This document shows positions 7,602-9,464 of a stretch of DNA of 9,464 nucleotides, one piece after another. Source of the stretch: Bacteroidales bacterium. GTDB taxonomy: Bacteria > Bacteroidota > Bacteroidia > Bacteroidales > UBA10428. Under the pieces are notes generated by a model that saw only the letters and a program-made list of their open reading frames with translations, was not told the DNA's origin and did not search any database. A program made the translations under genes and the position numbers. The stretch is taken from contig DNTK01000534.1 in NCBI GenBank assembly GCA_003508755.1, positions 1 through 9,464 of the forward strand. Reading direction: 5' to 3'. The stretch's first letter is position 1. Each line of letters starts with the position of its first letter.

Positions 7602-7651
7602 AATAGCCAAACTAAAACCATTCAATAAATAAAAACTAAAAATTGAAAATT

Positions 7652-8887
7652 ATGAAAAAACATGCTTTTTATTTTAACATCCTGCTTTTTATAATTATGG
7701 CTGCGGTACTAACAACAGCCTGTAAAAAAGACGATAGTCCTGCAGCTCTAAAACTAAGTACCTTGGTTGCTGATGATATTGATTTGAATGCAGCTACTGC
7801 TCCAAGCAATGTTGCTGCTGATCCCATTATTACTGCTACTTTTTCTACAAATGTTGATCCAGCCAGTGCTACTGCAGCAAACATTACGCTATTGAATTAT
7901 GAAGATGTAAGTATAGCTATTGATATTACAGTTTCAGGAGCTGCAATAACTATTACTCCAACCGAACGATTAGGTGATGGAACTTCACATACGCTAACAT
8001 TTGGCTCTGGGCTAAAAGCAACTAATGGTCAAATGCTTAGTGAGGCAATAGTCAGAAGTTTCTCTACCGATGGTTTATTCGCTCCAGGTGGTGCTGTTGC
8101 ATATTGGAATTTTGAAGATGATGCTCTAGACCAAGCAGGAAGTTATGATGCTTCCGCAGTGATTGATGTAACCTATACCGCTGGAAGAAAGGCAGATGCA
8201 GGGAAAGCTGCTACTTTTAATGGAACTACATCAATAATAGAAGTACCAAATGGTGACCAATTAATGAATACATCTGATTTCACTCTTAGTTTCTGGGTTA
8301 AAGCAGAGCAGTCCGGTAAAGGGCATTTTGTGATGGGATTGGGTGCATTCTATGGATTTCAATTCGAAATATTTGGCGACTTTAACGGCTGCAAACTTGC
8401 TGCCCGATACGATTTAGGTGACGGTACAAGTGCTGCTGAGGATCTTTGGTTTCCCGCTAATGGAGATCTTGGCTGGCAAGGTTGGACATTCTGTGCTGAT
8501 TGGACAGGATCTGGTGGGTTGCCATCAAGAATGGAAGATAAATGGGTTCAGGTAGTTTGCATGTACAACAGCACTACTAAGGTTGGTACCATGTATATTA
8601 ACGATGAATTAGCGAAAACTCAGGATTTTAATCTTTGGCCCGACGGTGATGCCAAGCAGGGTGTTGTAGGATTAAAATACGATGGTGTTGCTCCTGAAGT
8701 TGTAAATGAACTTGCGTTCGGATTTATACAATCACGTGCCGGTACACTTTGGGATGCTGAAGCATGGGGTGGTTACGACTTTGCTGGTGCTAATCACTTC
8801 CAGGGACAATTAGATGATATCCGAATATACCATAAAGTTTTAACTGCCACTGAAATTCAATTAATGTATGATTCAGGAAAACCATAA
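7652..8887 (+). CDS. Surface lipoprotein with Ig-like (Big_5-type) and LamG/concanavalin A-like domains
   Basis: This is a predicted surface-exposed lipoprotein of 411 residues. The signal peptide MKKHAFYFNILLF... ends in lipobox LTTAC (C24). The following KKDD resembles the Lys-plus-acidic export signal described for Bacteroidota surface lipoproteins. Residues about 32-140 form an Ig-like domain of the bacterial Big_5 kind (ITATFSTNVDPASATAANI, then AITITPTERL). Residues about 148-410 form a LamG/ConA-like jelly roll: AYWNFEDDALDQAG (150-163), AATFNGTTSIIEVPN (186-200), FTLSFWVKA (210-218), WVQVVCMYN (298-306) and FQGQLDDIRIYHKVLTATEI (383-402). Such modules bind glycans or proteins. I see no catalytic motif. 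The loop at 265-300 is unusually rich in Trp (W266, W275, W278, W284, W298). The ATG at 7652 is preferred over an in-frame TTG at 7643. Its place after susCD suggests a SusE/SusF-like surface glycan-binding role; this is inferred, and an enzyme remains possible. Confidence 0.85.
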   Translation: MKKHAFYFNILLFIIMAAVLTTACKKDDSPAALKLSTLVADDIDLNAATAPSNVAADPIITATFSTNVDPASATAANITLLNYEDVSIAIDITVSGAAITITPTERLGDGTSHTLTFGSGLKATNGQMLSEAIVRSFSTDGLFAPGGAVAYWNFEDDALDQAGSYDASAVIDVTYTAGRKADAGKAATFNGTTSIIEVPNGDQLMNTSDFTLSFWVKAEQSGKGHFVMGLGAFYGFQFEIFGDFNGCKLAARYDLGDGTSAAEDLWFPANGDLGWQGWTFCADWTGSGGLPSRMEDKWVQVVCMYNSTTKVGTMYINDELAKTQDFNLWPDGDAKQGVVGLKYDGVAPEVVNELAFGFIQSRAGTLWDAEAWGGYDFAGANHFQGQLDDIRIYHKVLTATEIQLMYDSGKP

Positions 8888-8931
8888 ATGCTATTCAAGA
8901 ACTTCATAGTTTAGTTAGGGGCTACTTAGAG

Positions 8932-8959
8932 AGCACTCAGTGTTGATATCAAGAGTGCT
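8932..8959 (+). repeat. Imperfect hairpin downstream of the LamG lipoprotein gene
   Basis: AGCACTC (8932-8938) pairs perfectly with GAGTGCT (8953-8959). Inside it, TTGATATCAA (8943-8952) is itself a perfect palindrome, and four unpaired bases (8939-8942) lie on the left side. No T-run follows, so this is at most a weak terminator. It lies 44 bp after the stop codon and may shield the mRNA 3' end or bind a protein. Confidence 0.45.
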
Positions 8960-8976
8960 GTATTCTTAAATCTTAA

Positions 8977-9012
8977 AATGCTAATTTCCCCATTACCGGG
9001 GAGATTAGCATT
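8977..9012. terminator. Strong hairpin without T-tract, possible terminator or mRNA-stabilising element
   Basis: A 15-bp stem pairs 8977-8991 (AATGCTAATTTCCCC) with 8998-9012 (GGGGAGATTAGCATT), with one G-U pair and a 6-nt loop. On the + strand the stem is followed by CAAGAAAG, not by T residues, so classical intrinsic termination is doubtful. Read on the - strand, the stem base merges into a short TTTT. With the neighbouring 8932-8959 hairpin it separates the LamG gene from the next lipoprotein gene and could end, attenuate or stabilise the susCD transcript. Confidence 0.5.
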
Positions 9013-9096
9013 CAAGAAAGCATGAAGCCTTTTGTACTATGTCAGTAAATGAATTCAGTAAGACTAATTTTAATACTAATTAACAGGTTCATCCAC

Positions 9097-9464
9097 GTGA
9101 AAATTTTTTTATCAATTCAGCTAATTATTATTCTGGCAGTTATTTCATTTAGCTGCAATAAAAAACAGAATACAAATGAATCAGGCCTTGTTCAACTAGC
9201 TAAAGTAACGGTTGGCAGTGTAACTTTAAGTACATCCGATATTACATCCGATGTCCCTGTTAATAAAACCATAGAGATAAGTTTTAATGTTTCTATCGAT
9301 TCAAGCACCGTAGAACAAGCAATTAGCTTGCTCGACGATGAAAATATACCGGTGGCTTTATCATATAGTTTTAATAGCAATAAGACTGAAATTACACTAA
9401 CACCGCTGCAAACACTAAAGTATAATAGTTTATATATCTTACAGATTGAACAGAGCTTAAAGGG
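9097..9464 (+). CDS. Lipoprotein with N-terminal Ig-like (Big_5-type) domain, partial (3' end outside window)
   Basis: An open frame runs to the window end, so only the first 122 residues are visible. It begins with a lipoprotein signal peptide, KIFLSIQLIIILAVISFSC, whose lipobox cysteine is C20 when counted from the GTG at 9097. NKKQN follows, then an Ig-like domain (IEISFNVSIDSSTVEQAI, then TEITLTPLQTLKYNSLYIL). This domain aligns by eye with the Ig-like domain of the preceding LamG lipoprotein. The start is uncertain. The GTG at 9097 gives a normal signal peptide, whereas an in-frame ATG at 9049 would add sixteen residues with a second hydrophobic run. The stop TAA directly precedes that ATG. 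The missing part could be a glycoside hydrolase, a lectin or further Ig domains; nothing visible decides this. It is the fourth gene of the susCD locus, behind two hairpins. Confidence 0.78.
   Translation, partial: MKIFLSIQLIIILAVISFSCNKKQNTNESGLVQLAKVTVGSVTLSTSDITSDVPVNKTIEISFNVSIDSSTVEQAISLLDDENIPVALSYSFNSNKTEITLTPLQTLKYNSLYILQIEQSLK

Noticed and set aside
7643..7651. TTG start three codons upstream of the LamG lipoprotein ATG
   Set aside because: The ATG at 7652 follows an A-rich leader typical of the phylum and gives a normal lipoprotein signal peptide.
9065..9072. TAATTTTA as -7 box for the last lipoprotein gene
   Set aside because: The last consensus base is wrong and there is no TTG about 19 bp upstream; the nearest TTTG (9031) is 30 bp away.
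1..9464. CRISPR arrays, tRNA/rRNA genes, insertion sequences, toxin-antitoxin or phage-defence genes
   Set aside because: I looked for regularly spaced repeats, cloverleaf arms, transposase motifs and defence-type domains on both strands and saw none.

Overview
The window looks like chromosomal DNA of a Bacteroidota bacterium, probably class Bacteroidia (family-level placement is a guess). The reasons are a SusC/SusD outer-membrane glycan-uptake pair, lipoproteins with a Cys-Lys-Lys start, AT-rich intergenic DNA, almost no Shine-Dalgarno sites, and promoter candidates of the TTG-N19-TAnnTTTG type. Every convincing gene is on the + strand.

Region 1 (1-1442) is housekeeping. It holds the C-terminal half of a NadR-like P-loop ATPase, then, 7 bp later, a complete THUMP-domain rRNA methyltransferase corresponding to the RlmL half of E. 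coli RlmKL.

Region 2 (1443-2611) is a compact two-gene signalling unit with its own candidate promoter and a clear intrinsic terminator. It encodes a SiaB-family (HATPase-fold) protein kinase and a SiaC/DUF1987 phosphoprotein. SiaC keeps the phospho-acceptor threonine at residue 68. The SiaA phosphatase and SiaD diguanylate cyclase that complete the Pseudomonas system are not in the window.

Region 3 (2612-3114) is about 500 bp of AT-rich DNA without a convincing gene. It holds a candidate promoter and an inverted repeat ahead of susC.

Region 4 (3115-9464) is a polysaccharide-utilisation-type locus. It encodes a SusC-like TonB-dependent transporter, a SusD-like lipoprotein 5 bp downstream, a lipoprotein with an Ig-like domain plus a LamG/concanavalin A-like domain, two hairpins, and the start of another lipoprotein that runs off the window. 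The last two lipoproteins carry recognisably homologous Ig-like domains. Together the products would capture a glycan or other polymer fragment at the cell surface and import it through the SusCD complex. No degradative enzyme or locus regulator is visible, so the substrate cannot be named. I see no wholly new system. The most interesting points are the isolated SiaB-SiaC pair, the tandem Ig-like lipoproteins and the dyad in front of susC.
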